Shown here piece by piece: positions 10,461 to 20,809 of a DNA stretch of 64,000 nt. The DNA is from Caryophanon tenue (GTDB taxonomy: Bacteria > Bacillota > Bacilli > Bacillales_A > Planococcaceae): positions 124,001-188,000 of the forward strand of contig NZ_MASJ01000001.1 of the NCBI RefSeq assembly GCF_001700315.1, given 5' to 3'. A program made the position numbers and the translations under genes. The number at the start of each line of letters is the position of its first letter. The stretch's first letter is position 1. The notes beneath the pieces are model-generated. The model ran no database searches and was not told where the DNA came from. It saw only the letters and a list, made by a program, of their open reading frames with translations.

Positions 10461-10823
10461 TTATTGTGTAGGCGAAACGGTTTGTTTGACGAGGTGAATA
10501 ACAATCCATTGCAGCATCATGTATAAAATCGTTACAACAAATAATAGCTGTAACGCGCTAAGTGGTTTGAAAAAGCCGTCCCAGCCTTCATATGTTGCCA
10601 TCATTTGGACGAGTATGTAAGAGAAAATGGCCGAAAAAATATTGCCGGTAATAATGATAAAAAGCGCGCTACGTTTTATTGCTACATACGTAAGGGCTAA
10701 GGTGGCGAGCATCGTCATCGCATATCCGAGCATCGAATGGCGCTGGAAATCAATATACATCGCTATCCCCATAAACGGAAAACTATATAAAATCAGCAAT
10801 AAAATTTTCATGCTTATTTGCAT
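10461..10823 (-). CDS. Hypothetical four-span membrane protein
   Basis: 120 residues, mostly hydrophobic, with about four predicted spans (near 5-23, 30-50, 57-80 and 90-112). No family recognised. Start taken at ATG 10823 because GAGGTG stands 7 nt upstream on the minus strand; the longer frame to 10895 lacks a ribosome site. It lies downstream of nadA, where B. subtilis has the spore coat gene safA. Confidence 0.6.
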   Translation of the reverse strand: MQISMKILLLILYSFPFMGIAMYIDFQRHSMLGYAMTMLATLALTYVAIKRSALFIIITGNIFSAIFSYILVQMMATYEGWDGFFKPLSALQLLFVVTILYMMLQWIVIHLVKQTVSPTQ

Positions 10824-10957
10824 TGTTAAACACCTCGCTTCGTTATCTTCAGTGTACTGTACGCTGTTGCAAAAAGACAGTAAAAAAGAGTCCATCGCAT
10901 AAGCTATTTTACGATGAACTCTTGCCTATATAGACGTACGAAGAGTATGTGTGTACA

Positions 10958-12052
10958 TTACGCACGTGCTAGCATTCTTTCAAGTGACAGGCGTGCAAGC
11001 TCAGCGGTTTGTTCATCCACTGTAATAATATTTCCTTCTTGTTGTGCCACAATTGTTTCAAGTGACCACAGTAAATGTGGTAAATCAATACGATTCATCG
11101 TTAAACAAGGACACATATTTTCATTTAACGAAATAATTGTTTTGTCTGGGTGTTGCTGAATAATGCGTTTTACAAGGTTCATTTCTGTGCCGATTGCCCA
11201 TTGTGAGCCTGCTGGAGCTGCTTCAATCGTATCGACGATGTATTTTGTCGAGCCGTTATCATCCGAGGCAGCAACAACTTCACGACTACACTCCGGGTGC
11301 ACAATAATACGCATGTTTGGTCGACTTTGACGTAATTGTTCAATATGTTTTACGGTAAAGCCTTCATGAACCGAGCAATGTCCCTTCCATAAAATCACTT
11401 TGACATCTTCTATCGCACAGTTCGCCTCTAACGCATTTGTTCGAGGGTTCCAAATTGCCATTTGTTCGAGTGGTACACCTAAATCATATGCGGTATTACG
11501 CCCTAAATGCTGGTCCGGTAAAAATAATAAGCGCTCCTTTTGTGTAAATGCCCATTCGACCATCGTTTTTGCATTTGATGATGTGACACAAGCACCGCCA
11601 TGTTTCCCGGTAAACGCTTTAATGGCAGCCGTTGAATTGACGTAAGTTAGTGGAATAATGGTGTTACCAAATAATTGTTGGAGCGCTTCCCATGCACGCT
11701 CCGTGTCATAAATATTTGCCATATCCGCCATTGAGCACCCTGCACGCATATCGGGTAAATAAACCGTTTGCTCCCTTGTTGTTAGCATATCCGCTGTTTC
11801 TGCCATAAAATGCACACCGCAAAAAACGATATGTTTTGCGCGTTTGTTTGCTGCAGCGACCTGTGCTAATTGTAACGAGTCACCAACCGCATCGGCAAAT
11901 TGAATGACTTCATCTTTTTGGTAATGATGTCCAGGGATGAACAATTCATCGCCTAACTGCTTTTTAATTATATGAATACGTGCTTCCATTTCTTCAATCG
12001 AAAGCTGTCGATAACGTTGCGGTAACATGTTAATTTGTTGTAATAAAGTCAT
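10958..12052 (-). CDS. nadA: Quinolinate synthase A
   Basis: 364 residues; a [4Fe-4S] enzyme joining iminoaspartate and dihydroxyacetone phosphate to quinolinate. Cluster cysteines are visible in [24 protein letters not shown] and CPCLTMNRI. It follows nadC with no gap (nadC stop and nadA start adjoin), last of nadB-nadC-nadA. Confidence 0.95.
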   Translation of the reverse strand: MTLLQQINMLPQRYRQLSIEEMEARIHIIKKQLGDELFIPGHHYQKDEVIQFADAVGDSLQLAQVAAANKRAKHIVFCGVHFMAETADMLTTREQTVYLPDMRAGCSMADMANIYDTERAWEALQQLFGNTIIPLTYVNSTAAIKAFTGKHGGACVTSSNAKTMVEWAFTQKERLLFLPDQHLGRNTAYDLGVPLEQMAIWNPRTNALEANCAIEDVKVILWKGHCSVHEGFTVKHIEQLRQSRPNMRIIVHPECSREVVAASDDNGSTKYIVDTIEAAPAGSQWAIGTEMNLVKRIIQQHPDKTIISLNENMCPCLTMNRIDLPHLLWSLETIVAQQEGNIITVDEQTAELARLSLERMLARA

Positions 12053-12901
12053 TTATACGATTGCCCCTTTCAGTGTTACAAGTGCGCTAATATCGAGTGC
12101 TTCAACCGAATGTGTTAACGCACCAATCGAAATCCATTGCACACCGCTTTGTGCATATGCACGAATTGTATGTAATGTAATACCGCCGGATGCTTCGGTT
12201 GCGATGTGGGCTGGTACGAGTGGTAACCAGCGTTTAATTTCTTCCGGTGTGCGGTTATCAAACATAATCATATCCGCCCCTGCATCAATCGCTTCTTGAA
12301 GCTGTTCCTTCGTTTCAATTTCTACTTCGACCTTTACCGTATGCCCAATTTGTTGCTTCACACGTTGCACAGCCTCCGTAATACTGCCAGCGAGCGCAAT
12401 GTGATTGTCCTTTAGCATAATGCAGTCATATAAACCGCTGCGATGATTAAATGCACCGCCAGTTCGCACAGCGTATTTATCGAGCATTCGTAAGCCGGGC
12501 ATTGTTTTTCGAGTATCAACAATATTGGCTTGTGTACCTACTGTTTCAGCAACGGCTTTTGCACTCATCGTTGCAATACCACTCATCCGCTGAATTAAGT
12601 TAAGAATGACGCGTTCGCCAGTTAAGAGTGTCCGAATCGCTCCGTCAATATCGGCAATTTTATCACCAACTGTTAGGCGGTCACCATCTTGCTTATAAAA
12701 TGTAATCTGAATGGAAGCATCGAGAAGGTGAAAGCCTGTTGTAATAATAGTTGCCCCGCAAAAAATGCCCTCTTCTTTGGCGTAGAGTGTAAACTGACCT
12801 TGTGCGAATGGTGGAAAGAGTAATTCAGACGATAAGTCACCATCGCCAATATCTTCATGAAAAAATTGTTCAAGCATATGTTTTAGTTTTAGTTGATTCA
12901 T
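12053..12901 (-). CDS. nadC: Nicotinate-nucleotide pyrophosphorylase
   Basis: 282 residues; converts quinolinate and PRPP to nicotinate mononucleotide. Motifs DTRKTMPGLR, RTGGAFNHRSGLYD and LKDNH are diagnostic. The start at 12901 overlaps the end of nadB by 32 nt and is preceded by GTGAGG, implying translational coupling. Confidence 0.95.
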   Translation of the reverse strand: MNQLKLKHMLEQFFHEDIGDGDLSSELLFPPFAQGQFTLYAKEEGIFCGATIITTGFHLLDASIQITFYKQDGDRLTVGDKIADIDGAIRTLLTGERVILNLIQRMSGIATMSAKAVAETVGTQANIVDTRKTMPGLRMLDKYAVRTGGAFNHRSGLYDCIMLKDNHIALAGSITEAVQRVKQQIGHTVKVEVEIETKEQLQEAIDAGADMIMFDNRTPEEIKRWLPLVPAHIATEASGGITLHTIRAYAQSGVQWISIGALTHSVEALDISALVTLKGAIV

Positions 12902-14399
12902 GTATAAGCCTCACTTCTTTTTGTCCATTTTGATACATAATGTAGCGGTGCTTCCAAAAGTCCTTTCCAGCACCGTAATCTGTTCGGATATGCGCGCCTC
13001 TTGTTTCATCGCGTGTTGCGGCGGCATCGACAACCAACGCGGCTGTAATATGCATTGCTAGCAACGCTTTATCGTTCGCAGTCGCATGATACAATGCAGC
13101 ATACGTCGGCAGTGTAGCACGTAATGTGTGTAAGCCATCCGCATGACGTAAAATCCCTGCGTGTTGCATCATTAGCTGTTGCAATTGCTCTTTCGGTAAC
13201 AATTCAACCTGATTACGTGTAGGTGTAACGACAGACCAATTTGTTTGAAGCTGTGCATTTGCTGCTAAATAAGTAGCGCAGCGTTTGCCGAATGTGATGC
13301 ATTCAAGTAAAGAATTGCTTGCTAGTCGGTTCGCACCGTGTACACCTGTCCAAGCTACTTCACCGACCGCAAATAGTCTTGGCACAGCTGTTTCGCCAAC
13401 ATCATTTGTCACAACACCACCCATTAAAAAATGGCTACCCGGTACGACGGGTATGGGCATTGTCGCAATATCAATGCCTGTTTGCGCGCAGTTTTGAGCA
13501 ACTGTTGGAAAACGTTGCGTCACATGATGAATAGCCGTCGCATCGAGAAATACAGTGCGTCCTTGTGCATATTGTTCATGAATGGCATGTGCTGTAATAT
13601 GGCGCGGTGCTAGCTCCTTCAGTGGATGCCAGTCAACGATGCGTTCACCTTTGTCATTAATGAGTGTAGCACCAGCCCCGCGCAACGCTTCAGATACTAA
13701 TGAAGAAGCACGTCCTTGTTCATATAGAAGGGTAGGATGGAACTGTATAAATTCCATATCTGTAAGAACAGCACCCGATTGATACGCGAGGGCAAGACCA
13801 TCACCAACTGCACCGTCACAATTCGATGTGAAGCGGTATAAATCACCAGCACCACCTGTAGCGAGCACCACATAATCTGCATAATAATCCTCGTGTTCTG
13901 TTTGTATGCCGATACATTCTCTAGCATCGTTTAACAATAAGTTTGTGACCATTTCATTGAAGTGGAACTGCACCTGTGTACATTGGGCATATAAAAATTG
14001 TGTGGTGATGCGTCCTGTTGCATCACCGCCTGCATGGACAATACGCTTTGTTGAATGTGCACCTTCTAAGCCGAAGAGTGGCTGTCCGTGAAGTGTATCG
14101 ATCGGTAAGCCATCCTCAATAAGTTGCTTCATGATGTCTTTACCATCTATAACCAGACGTTCTACAGCAGCATGTTGCTGATGATGTAAGCCTGCTTGGA
14201 GTGTATCGTCAATATGTAATTGCACGGTATCATCAGGAGCGATGGCTGCTGCGATGCCGCCTTGTGCGCGGTACGAACTTGTTTCTTGTAGTGTGCCTTT
14301 TGCAAAAATATGTACATGTGCTACGTGTTGTAAATGCTTGGCAGTTTGAAGTGCAGCGATACCACAGCCGATAATCAATATAGTTGCGTGTTGTTTCAA
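12870..14399 (-). CDS. nadB: L-aspartate oxidase (TTG start)
   Basis: 509 residues; FAD enzyme oxidising aspartate to iminoaspartate, first step of de novo NAD synthesis. The N-terminus has a dinucleotide fold (IIGCGIAALQTA), then SSYRAQGGIAAA, FIQFHPTLLY and GANRLASNSLLE. The start is TTG at 14399 after GAAGGGA. Transcribed away from nifS through an 86-bp shared regulatory gap that carries three 12-bp direct repeats. Confidence 0.93.
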   Translation of the reverse strand: MKQHATILIIGCGIAALQTAKHLQHVAHVHIFAKGTLQETSSYRAQGGIAAAIAPDDTVQLHIDDTLQAGLHHQQHAAVERLVIDGKDIMKQLIEDGLPIDTLHGQPLFGLEGAHSTKRIVHAGGDATGRITTQFLYAQCTQVQFHFNEMVTNLLLNDARECIGIQTEHEDYYADYVVLATGGAGDLYRFTSNCDGAVGDGLALAYQSGAVLTDMEFIQFHPTLLYEQGRASSLVSEALRGAGATLINDKGERIVDWHPLKELAPRHITAHAIHEQYAQGRTVFLDATAIHHVTQRFPTVAQNCAQTGIDIATMPIPVVPGSHFLMGGVVTNDVGETAVPRLFAVGEVAWTGVHGANRLASNSLLECITFGKRCATYLAANAQLQTNWSVVTPTRNQVELLPKEQLQQLMMQHAGILRHADGLHTLRATLPTYAALYHATANDKALLAMHITAALVVDAAATRDETRGAHIRTDYGAGKDFWKHRYIMYQNGQKEVRLIHESTKTKTYA

Positions 14400-14409
14400 A
14401 ATATCCCTT

Positions 14410-14440
14410 CTTTACAGTTGTCTTTACACCTATCTTTACA
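14410..14440 (-). promoter_or_regulatory. Three tandem 12-bp repeats in the nadB/nifS divergent promoter
   Basis: TGTAAAG (minus strand) occurs three times at exact 12-bp spacing (plus-strand CTTTACA at 14410, 14422 and 14434), followed by variable 5-nt spacers. The copy nearest nadB abuts its ribosome site. The place is where the niacin-responsive repressor NiaR (YrxA) acts in B. subtilis; whether these repeats are its operator is inference. Confidence 0.45.
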
Positions 14441-14485
14441 TAAAATGAATATTTAGACAAGACTGAATTAGTTGGAGGGACAAAG

Positions 14486-15595
14486 ATGATCTATTTTGAT
14501 TTTGCCGCAACGACACCGATGTGTCCGGAGGCGATACAAGCATATACAGAAGCAGCAACAAAGCTTTACGGTAATACAGCGAGTTTACATGATGCGGGTG
14601 GCGAAGCGATGCTTTATGTAGAAGCGGTACGTCAGCAAATTGCCGAGAAGTTACGTGTAGAAAAAGAGGGGATTTATTTTACCGGCAGTGGCACAGAAGG
14701 TAATTGGCTTGCGATTGTTAGCATAGCGTTAGCGCAGCCGAAACGTCATATTATTACAAGCGAGGCAGAGCATACATCGTTACACGCGGCGATGAATTAT
14801 TTAGAACAACACGGATTTGTTATCACGCGATTGCCGTTAACGGACCAGGGCGTTGTATGTTGCCAGATGTTAGAAAGCGCGATTACTGAGGATACCGCGC
14901 TCTTTTCGTTTCAACATATTAATTCTGAAATTGGCGCTGTGCAACCGATTGAAGAAATTGCTACATTGGCAAAAGCACATAACATATTGCTACATGTAGA
15001 TTGTGTGCAGTCTTTTTGCAAACGGGCATTACATTGTGCTGTCGATAGCATAACAATTTCTGCACATAAAATTGCAGGTCCACGAGGCTGTGGTGCGATT
15101 TATATAAATCCGAGTTGCCGTACTGTACCGATTTTTCCAGGAATGACACATGAACGTGGTTTACGCGGAGGGACGTTAGATGTGCCAGCTATTTTAGCAT
15201 TTAGTGCTGCGATTGATGCGTATACATATGACCAGTCAACCTATGAAAAGCTGCGCGAACAACTACGGCTGTCGTTACATCCGCATAATCACGAATGGAT
15301 TGAAGCGCCTAGCCATCAGCAATTACCATCAATTATTGGCATGTGTATTCATGGAATAGAAGGGCAGCTTGTTATGCTTCGCTGTAATGAAAAAGGCATT
15401 GCTATCTCAACGGGCAGTGCTTGCGATATTCATAGTGCATCGGGCACAAAAGCTATTTTAGCGATGGGAAAAACAATGGACGAAGCGAGACAATTTATCC
15501 GTATTTCTTATGGACCTACGACGACACTCGCGCAAATTGATGCGCTCGCTCATACACTTAATGCTTTAATTCACGAGCGCCATCCTGTACAATAA
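14486..15595 (+). CDS. nifS: Cysteine desulfurase, NifS-like
   Basis: 369 residues; PLP enzyme moving sulfur from cysteine. The PLP lysine is in ISAHKIAGPRGCG, the substrate-binding region in YFDFAATTPM and GSGTEGN, and the catalytic loop in STGSACDIHS. The position opposite nadBCA matches B. subtilis nifS, which supplies the NadA Fe-S cluster. RBS TTGGAGGG precedes the ATG. The usual neighbouring repressor gene niaR is not in the window. Confidence 0.88.
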   Translation: MIYFDFAATTPMCPEAIQAYTEAATKLYGNTASLHDAGGEAMLYVEAVRQQIAEKLRVEKEGIYFTGSGTEGNWLAIVSIALAQPKRHIITSEAEHTSLHAAMNYLEQHGFVITRLPLTDQGVVCCQMLESAITEDTALFSFQHINSEIGAVQPIEEIATLAKAHNILLHVDCVQSFCKRALHCAVDSITISAHKIAGPRGCGAIYINPSCRTVPIFPGMTHERGLRGGTLDVPAILAFSAAIDAYTYDQSTYEKLREQLRLSLHPHNHEWIEAPSHQQLPSIIGMCIHGIEGQLVMLRCNEKGIAISTGSACDIHSASGTKAILAMGKTMDEARQFIRISYGPTTTLAQIDALAHTLNALIHERHPVQ

Positions 15596-15623
15596 GGGAT
15601 TATGGATAAAGGACGGTTGACGT

Positions 15624-16382
15624 ATGAAACGAATTGAATCAACACAAAATGCACAAGTGAAAGCATGGAAAAAGCTTGCGCAATTACGCAAAGAGCGCGA
15701 AAAAATGGGTGAGTATATGATTGAAGGTTTCCATTTAGTAGAGGAAGCATTAAAGCATAAAACACAAATTTTACATTTAATCGTGACAGAAGGTGTCGAC
15801 TTACCGTTACTATGGGATATTGATGATATTCAAATGGTGACTGTAACAGAAGCAGTAGCGAAAGAGTTAGCTGAAACAGAAAAAACACAAGGTGTGTTCG
15901 CACATTTACGCCAAGTGGAGCATACGGAAATCGAAATGGCTGCATGGAAGAAGTTTTTATTTGTCGATGCGGTGCAAGACCCAGGCAATATTGGTACAAT
16001 GATTCGCACAGCGGATGCGGCAGGAATTGATGCAGTGATTTTAGGGAAAGGTACGGCAGATTTATATAATGCGAAAACATTACGCTCAGCACAAGGTTCA
16101 CACTTCCACATTCCCGTTGTACGTGGTGAGTTAGATGAGTGGGTAGAGCGTGTACAAGACGATGGAATTCGAGTGTACGGGACAGCATTAGAAGAAGCCG
16201 TACCATTTACAGATGTTCAAACAGATGGCAAATTTGCATTAATTATGGGCAATGAAGGTTCGGGTATTTCGCCACAACTGTTAGCGAAAACAGACCAAAA
16301 TGTTATTATTCCATTAAAAGGTCAAGCGGAATCATTAAATGTAGCGGTCGCAACAGGTATTTTATTATACGCGTTTAGCTAA
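15624..16382 (+). CDS. TrmH/SpoU family RNA 2'-O-methyltransferase (YsgA-like)
   Basis: 252 residues with an N-terminal L30-like substrate domain and the SPOUT knot: motif 1 QDPGNIGTMIRTADAAG, motif 2 IMGNEGSGIS and motif 3 PLKGQAESLNVAVA. Expected to methylate a ribose in rRNA or tRNA with SAM. It is the gene that precedes pheST in B. subtilis (ysgA), there separated by the spore gene sspI, which is absent here. Confidence 0.9.
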   Translation: MKRIESTQNAQVKAWKKLAQLRKEREKMGEYMIEGFHLVEEALKHKTQILHLIVTEGVDLPLLWDIDDIQMVTVTEAVAKELAETEKTQGVFAHLRQVEHTEIEMAAWKKFLFVDAVQDPGNIGTMIRTADAAGIDAVILGKGTADLYNAKTLRSAQGSHFHIPVVRGELDEWVERVQDDGIRVYGTALEEAVPFTDVQTDGKFALIMGNEGSGISPQLLAKTDQNVIIPLKGQAESLNVAVATGILLYAFS

Positions 16383-16429
16383 ATAAAGTGGTGCTCATAT
16401 TTTTATAAACAGTTAGTTGTACCGGTGAA

Positions 16430-16470
16430 AAAGTGGTAGGAGAGATAAAATTTCTCCTGCCACTTTGTTT
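16430..16470 (+). terminator. Terminator after the RNA methyltransferase
   Basis: AAAGTGGTAGGAGA (16430-16443) pairs with TCTCCTGCCACTTT (16453-16466), then GTTT. Confidence 0.8.
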
Positions 16471-16611
16471 AATTATTTCGATAAAATAAAGTTTTGTACA
16501 ATAATGCAACAAGGCATGTTAGTTATCTGCACGTCATTTCTATTGTATTTTACAGTTGGAAAAATGGGACTAAAAAATTATACTAAGTATGTAATACCCT
16601 AACTGCTTAGG

Positions 16612-16785
16612 ATGAAGAAAATATTTTTTAACGAAAAAACATCGATTGAAATGATTATTCATCAAATGGGTGTTATCAATGACTTAGCGCAAACACAAGC
16701 ATCATTAGCAGAGCAGGTGAATACGTCTGTAGATGAAATTAATAAAATGTCTGTGGACCTTGTTGAATTTGCGAAAACACATTAA
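16612..16785 (+). pseudogene. Short fragment resembling the end of a chemotaxis receptor
   Basis: A 57-residue frame (ATG 16612 to TAA 16785) reads ...INDLAQTQASLAEQVNTS... and ends in VDEINKMSVDLVEFAKTH, the heptad style of a methyl-accepting chemotaxis protein coiled coil. No ribosome site fits and there is no sensor or membrane part upstream, so I read it as a remnant. It lies where B. subtilis has sspI, but it is not an SspI protein. The 16470-16611 stretch shows no gene. Confidence 0.35.
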
Positions 16786-16791
16786 TATTGG

Positions 16792-16820
16792 TTGAATGTA
16801 CGATGAATTTAGCGTATGAT
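16792..16820 (+). promoter_or_regulatory. Promoter of pheST
   Basis: TTGAAT (16792-16797), 17-nt spacer, TATGAT (16815-16820); start expected near 16827. Confidence 0.6.
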
Positions 16821-16826
16821 GAGAGT

Positions 16827-17075
16827 TGAATGAAATAGTAAATGCATTGACCGAGAAGAGTAATTACACACTAGATGGATGAGGGAATAGTAGCCGTAGA
16901 CTGGGAGCTACTTGCATCATAGCGTAATGAAGTTCACCTCGTGAGCAGCGCTGCAGAAAAGTAGTGCCGGTGACAAGCCGTTATTTGAACTGAGTGATTG
17001 TTGAGTAAATTGGCAATAACGAGGGTGGTACCGCGATTATATCTCGTCCCTTTTTTAGGGGCGGGATTTTTTTGT
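16827..17075 (+). promoter_or_regulatory. T-box leader (phenylalanine) of pheST
   Basis: The T-box AGGGTGGTACCGCG lies at 17022-17035. The terminator pairs ATCTCGTCCC (17041-17050) with GGGGCGGGAT (17058-17067) before T7. Stem I shows GAAGTTCACC with a probable TTC (Phe) specifier at 16933-16935, in agreement with the downstream PheRS genes. Confidence 0.92.
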
Positions 17076-17140
17076 CGTTACAAGTGGTTAGATGCATGAT
17101 GAACGTTTATAACGTTACATTTTGAAGGAGGCAATTTTAA

Positions 17141-18178
17141 ATGGAAGCGCAATTACAACAGTTAGAGCAAGAAGTGCTGGCAAAAATCGAAGCAGCAGCA
17201 GACTTAAAATCATTAAATGATGTACGTGTTGCATATTTAGGGAAAAAAGGTCCGATTACAGATTTATTAAAAGGGATGGGGAAACTTTCAGCAGAAGAAC
17301 GTCCGAAAATGGGTGCGCTAGTAAATACAGTGCGCGAAAGCATTACGGAAAAGTTAGAAGCGAAAAAGGCATTACTAGAAGAAGCGGCCATTACAGCGCA
17401 ATTAGAAGCGGAGTCGATTGACGTATCATTACCAGGTCGTCCAGCAAACGTTGGAAACCGTCATCCATTAACGCGTGTTATTGAAGAAATTGAAGATTTA
17501 TTCATTGGTATGGGTTACGAAGTAGCAGAAGGTCCAGAAGTGGAAAAAGACTACTATAACTTTGAAGCGATGAACTTACCAAAAGGTCACCCAGCACGTG
17601 ATATGCAAGATTCGTTCTATATTTCTGACGAGACATTATTACGTACACATACATCACCAGTACAGGCACGTATGATGGAAAAGAAAAAAGGCGAAAACAT
17701 CCGCATGATTTGCCCAGGGAAAGTATTCCGTCGTGACAATGATGACGCGACACATTCACACCAATTTATGCAAATTGAAGGCTTAGTGATTGAAGAAAAT
17801 GTCTCAATGAGCGATTTAAAAGGCACGTTAGGCGTGTTAGCGAAAAAAATGTTCGGTGACGAGCGTGAAATCCGTTTACGTCCATCATTCTTCCCATTCA
17901 CAGAACCATCTGTAGAAGTTGACGTATCATGTCACAAATGTGGCGGTAAAGGCTGTAACGTATGTAAAGCAACAGGATGGATTGAAATTTTAGGTGCAGG
18001 TATGGTACATCCAAACGTGCTTGAAATGGCTGGTTATGATTCGAAAAAAGTTTCTGGCTTCGCATTTGGTATCGGGGCAGAACGTATCGCAATGTTAAAA
18101 TATGGCGTGGATGATATTCGTCATTTCTACACAAATGACGTACGTTTCTTAGAACAATTCCACCGCACAGAACAGTAG
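17141..18178 (+). CDS. pheS: Phenylalanine--tRNA ligase alpha subunit
   Basis: 345 residues with an N-terminal coiled coil (about 1-85) and a class II core: [50 protein letters not shown] and [17 protein letters not shown]. Four CxxC-like cysteines ([16 protein letters not shown]) sit in the core insertion. Follows GAAGGAGG. Forms an alpha2beta2 enzyme with PheT. Confidence 0.97.
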   Translation: MEAQLQQLEQEVLAKIEAAADLKSLNDVRVAYLGKKGPITDLLKGMGKLSAEERPKMGALVNTVRESITEKLEAKKALLEEAAITAQLEAESIDVSLPGRPANVGNRHPLTRVIEEIEDLFIGMGYEVAEGPEVEKDYYNFEAMNLPKGHPARDMQDSFYISDETLLRTHTSPVQARMMEKKKGENIRMICPGKVFRRDNDDATHSHQFMQIEGLVIEENVSMSDLKGTLGVLAKKMFGDEREIRLRPSFFPFTEPSVEVDVSCHKCGGKGCNVCKATGWIEILGAGMVHPNVLEMAGYDSKKVSGFAFGIGAERIAMLKYGVDDIRHFYTNDVRFLEQFHRTEQ

Positions 18179-18189
18179 GAGGCACACAC

Positions 18190-20595
18190 ATGTTAGTATC
18201 ATTAAACTGGTTAAAACAGTATGTAAATACACAAGATTTACCGAACGAAGAGTTAGCAGAGCGCATTACACGTTCTGGTATTGAAGTTGACGCAGTCATT
18301 GACCGTGCAAGCGGCATTCAAAATGTTGTTGTTGGTTATGTAGAGTCGAAGGAAAAGCACCCAGAAGCAGACCGTTTAAACGTTTGCCAAGTAAACGTTG
18401 GTGAAGACGGCATTCAGCAAATTGTTTGTGGCGCACCGAATGTTGACGCAGGTCAAAAAGTAATCGTGGCACGTCCAGGGGCAAAATTACCAGGCGGCAT
18501 TAAAATTAAAAAATCAAAATTACGTGGCCAAGAATCAAACGGTATGATTTGTTCATTACAAGAGTTAGGTATTGAGGGGCGCGTTGTACCAAAAGCTTAC
18601 GCAGAAGGTATTTATGTATTACCAGAAGATGCTGAAGTTGGTAGTGACGCATTAGCATACTTAGGCTTACGCGACACAGTACTAGAGTTAGGCTTAACAC
18701 CAAACCGTTCGGATGCATTATCAATGTTAGGGGTAGCGTATGAAGTAGCGGCAATTTTAAGTGAAGATGTCAAGCTTCCTGAAATTAGCTACACAACGTC
18801 AACAGAAAAAGCAGCAGACGTTTTATCATTACGTGTGGATGCAATTGATGCCAACCCAATGTATGCAGCGAAAGTTGTTAAAAACATTACGGTAAAAGAA
18901 TCACCAATGTGGTTACAAGAGCGTTTAATGGCAGCTGGCGTACGTCCACACAATAACGTAGTTGATATTACAAACTACGTATTAATGGAATACGGTCAAC
19001 CGTTACATGCATTTGACTACGATAAATTAGCGACAAAAGAAATCGTTGTTCGTTACGCACAAGACGGCGAAACAATTACAACATTAGATGGCCAAGAGCG
19101 TACGTTAAAGTCAAATAACGTAGTGATTACGAATGGCAAAACAGCACAAGCAATCGCAGGTGTGATGGGTGGCGCTGAATCAGAAGTATCAGATGAAACG
19201 ACAACAGTTGTGATCGAATCAGCATATTTCCAAGGTTTATCAGTACGCCAAACTTCTAAAGAGGTAGGCTTACGTTCAGATTCTTCAGCACGTTTTGAAA
19301 AAGGCGTTGACCCGAACCGCGTGTTACCAGCAGCAGAGCGCGCAGCACAATTACTTGCAGAGCTTGCAGGTGGTGAAGTGTTAGAAGGTACTGTGTTAGT
19401 CGATGAATTATCAAAAGAGCCAGCGCGTGTTGTTGTGTCACCAGATTTCATTAACAATCGTTTAGGCATGAAAATTTCATTAGAAGAAATGCTAGACATT
19501 TTAAATCGTTTACAATTTAAAGTGGAAGCGGCAAATGGCGTATTAATTATTGATGCACCGACACGTCGTCAAGACATTAAAATTGAAGAAGATATCGTGG
19601 AAGAAATCGCGCGTCTTTACGGCTATGATGAAATTCCAACGACATTACCAGCTTCAAATGTTGCAGGTCGTTTAACACCGTACCAAGCAGCGCGTCGTAC
19701 AGTACGTAACCAATTAGAAGGCGTTGGTTTATACCAAGCGGTGACATACTCATTAACGTCAGCAGCATTATCACAAAAATTCGCGTTACAAGCAGAAGAT
19801 ACAACACGTTTGTTAATGCCAATGTCTGAAGACCGTTCAACATTACGCCAAAGCTTAATTCCACATTTACTAGAAGCAGCTTCATACAATGTTGCACGCT
19901 CTCAAGAAAATGTAGCATTATATGAAATTGGCTCAGTATTCTTAGGCAAAACAGCTGAAGAATTACCACGTGAAGTGGAGCATGTTGCCGGTATCATTAC
20001 AGGCAAATGGGTAGATCATGCATGGCAAGGTGAGAAGAAACAAGTAGACTTCTTCGTATTAAAAGGTATTGTTGAAAGTGTATTTGCGAAATTAAGCTTG
20101 CAAAACCGCGTAACATTTGTGAAAGCACAAGTGGACGGATTACACCCAGGTCGTACAGCTGAAATTCAATTAGACGGCAATAAAGTCGGCATCATTGGCG
20201 GTTTACACCCACAAGAGCAAAAAGATTTAGATTTAAAAGATGCGTATGTATTTGAGATGAATTTAGCAGCAATTTTAGCAGCAGATACAGATGTTTTAAC
20301 ATATAAACCAGTACCACGTTTCCCAGCAATGACACGTGACGTTGCATTAGTGTTAAACAGCGATACAGCAGCAGGTGAAATTGTAGCAATCATTGAAAAA
20401 GCAGGCACGAAGTTATTAAAAGACGTGCGCGTATTTGACGTATATGAAGGTGATAAAATGGAAGCAGGCAAAAAATCAGTTGCCTTCTCATTAACATTCT
20501 TTGACCCAGAACGTACATTAACAGTAGAAGAAGTAGAAGCAGCTTACAATAAAGTCGTTGCAGCTTTAGCGGAAGCTAGGGCAGAAGTACGATAA
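18190..20595 (+). CDS. pheT: Phenylalanine--tRNA ligase beta subunit
   Basis: 801 residues: EMAP/OB-type tRNA-binding domain (about 40-150), B3/4 editing domain (about 210-380, GVMGGAESEV), B5 domain (about 405-475), core-like domain and C-terminal ferredoxin-fold anticodon domain (YKPVPRFPAMTRDVALVL). 11 nt after pheS with AGGAGG. Confidence 0.97.
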   Translation: MLVSLNWLKQYVNTQDLPNEELAERITRSGIEVDAVIDRASGIQNVVVGYVESKEKHPEADRLNVCQVNVGEDGIQQIVCGAPNVDAGQKVIVARPGAKLPGGIKIKKSKLRGQESNGMICSLQELGIEGRVVPKAYAEGIYVLPEDAEVGSDALAYLGLRDTVLELGLTPNRSDALSMLGVAYEVAAILSEDVKLPEISYTTSTEKAADVLSLRVDAIDANPMYAAKVVKNITVKESPMWLQERLMAAGVRPHNNVVDITNYVLMEYGQPLHAFDYDKLATKEIVVRYAQDGETITTLDGQERTLKSNNVVITNGKTAQAIAGVMGGAESEVSDETTTVVIESAYFQGLSVRQTSKEVGLRSDSSARFEKGVDPNRVLPAAERAAQLLAELAGGEVLEGTVLVDELSKEPARVVVSPDFINNRLGMKISLEEMLDILNRLQFKVEAANGVLIIDAPTRRQDIKIEEDIVEEIARLYGYDEIPTTLPASNVAGRLTPYQAARRTVRNQLEGVGLYQAVTYSLTSAALSQKFALQAEDTTRLLMPMSEDRSTLRQSLIPHLLEAASYNVARSQENVALYEIGSVFLGKTAEELPREVEHVAGIITGKWVDHAWQGEKKQVDFFVLKGIVESVFAKLSLQNRVTFVKAQVDGLHPGRTAEIQLDGNKVGIIGGLHPQEQKDLDLKDAYVFEMNLAAILAADTDVLTYKPVPRFPAMTRDVALVLNSDTAAGEIVAIIEKAGTKLLKDVRVFDVYEGDKMEAGKKSVAFSLTFFDPERTLTVEEVEAAYNKVVAALAEARAEVR

Positions 20596-20737
20596 TTCGT
20601 GCACGTCAAGAAAACCTATGACATAACGTAAATATTGAAAATATAAAGAGTGCTTCATTCGTATTTATATGATTTTGCATGTTATGTTGAGTGTTCGTCT
20701 CCGCGTCCGTTGAAACGAGCTTTGCCAATATCAAAAA

Positions 20738-20775
20738 AACCAGCAAACAGACATTTGTCAGTTTGCTGGTTTTCG
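20738..20775. terminator. Convergent terminator hairpin between pheT and the small membrane gene
   Basis: AACCAGCAAAC (20738-20748) pairs with GTTTGCTGGTT (20761-20771); the inner GAC/GTC leaves loop ATTT. It resembles the hairpin at 37431-37462 in arms and loop. T tracts lie on both sides, so it can serve both strands. 20596-20737 shows no other element. Confidence 0.7.
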
Positions 20776-20809
20776 GCTTTTGTCGCAGTTTTTTTTACTT
20801 CAAATATTA

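Noticed and set aside
16612-16785. SspI spore protein at its syntenic position
   Set aside because: The short frame there does not resemble SspI; it has chemoreceptor-like heptads.
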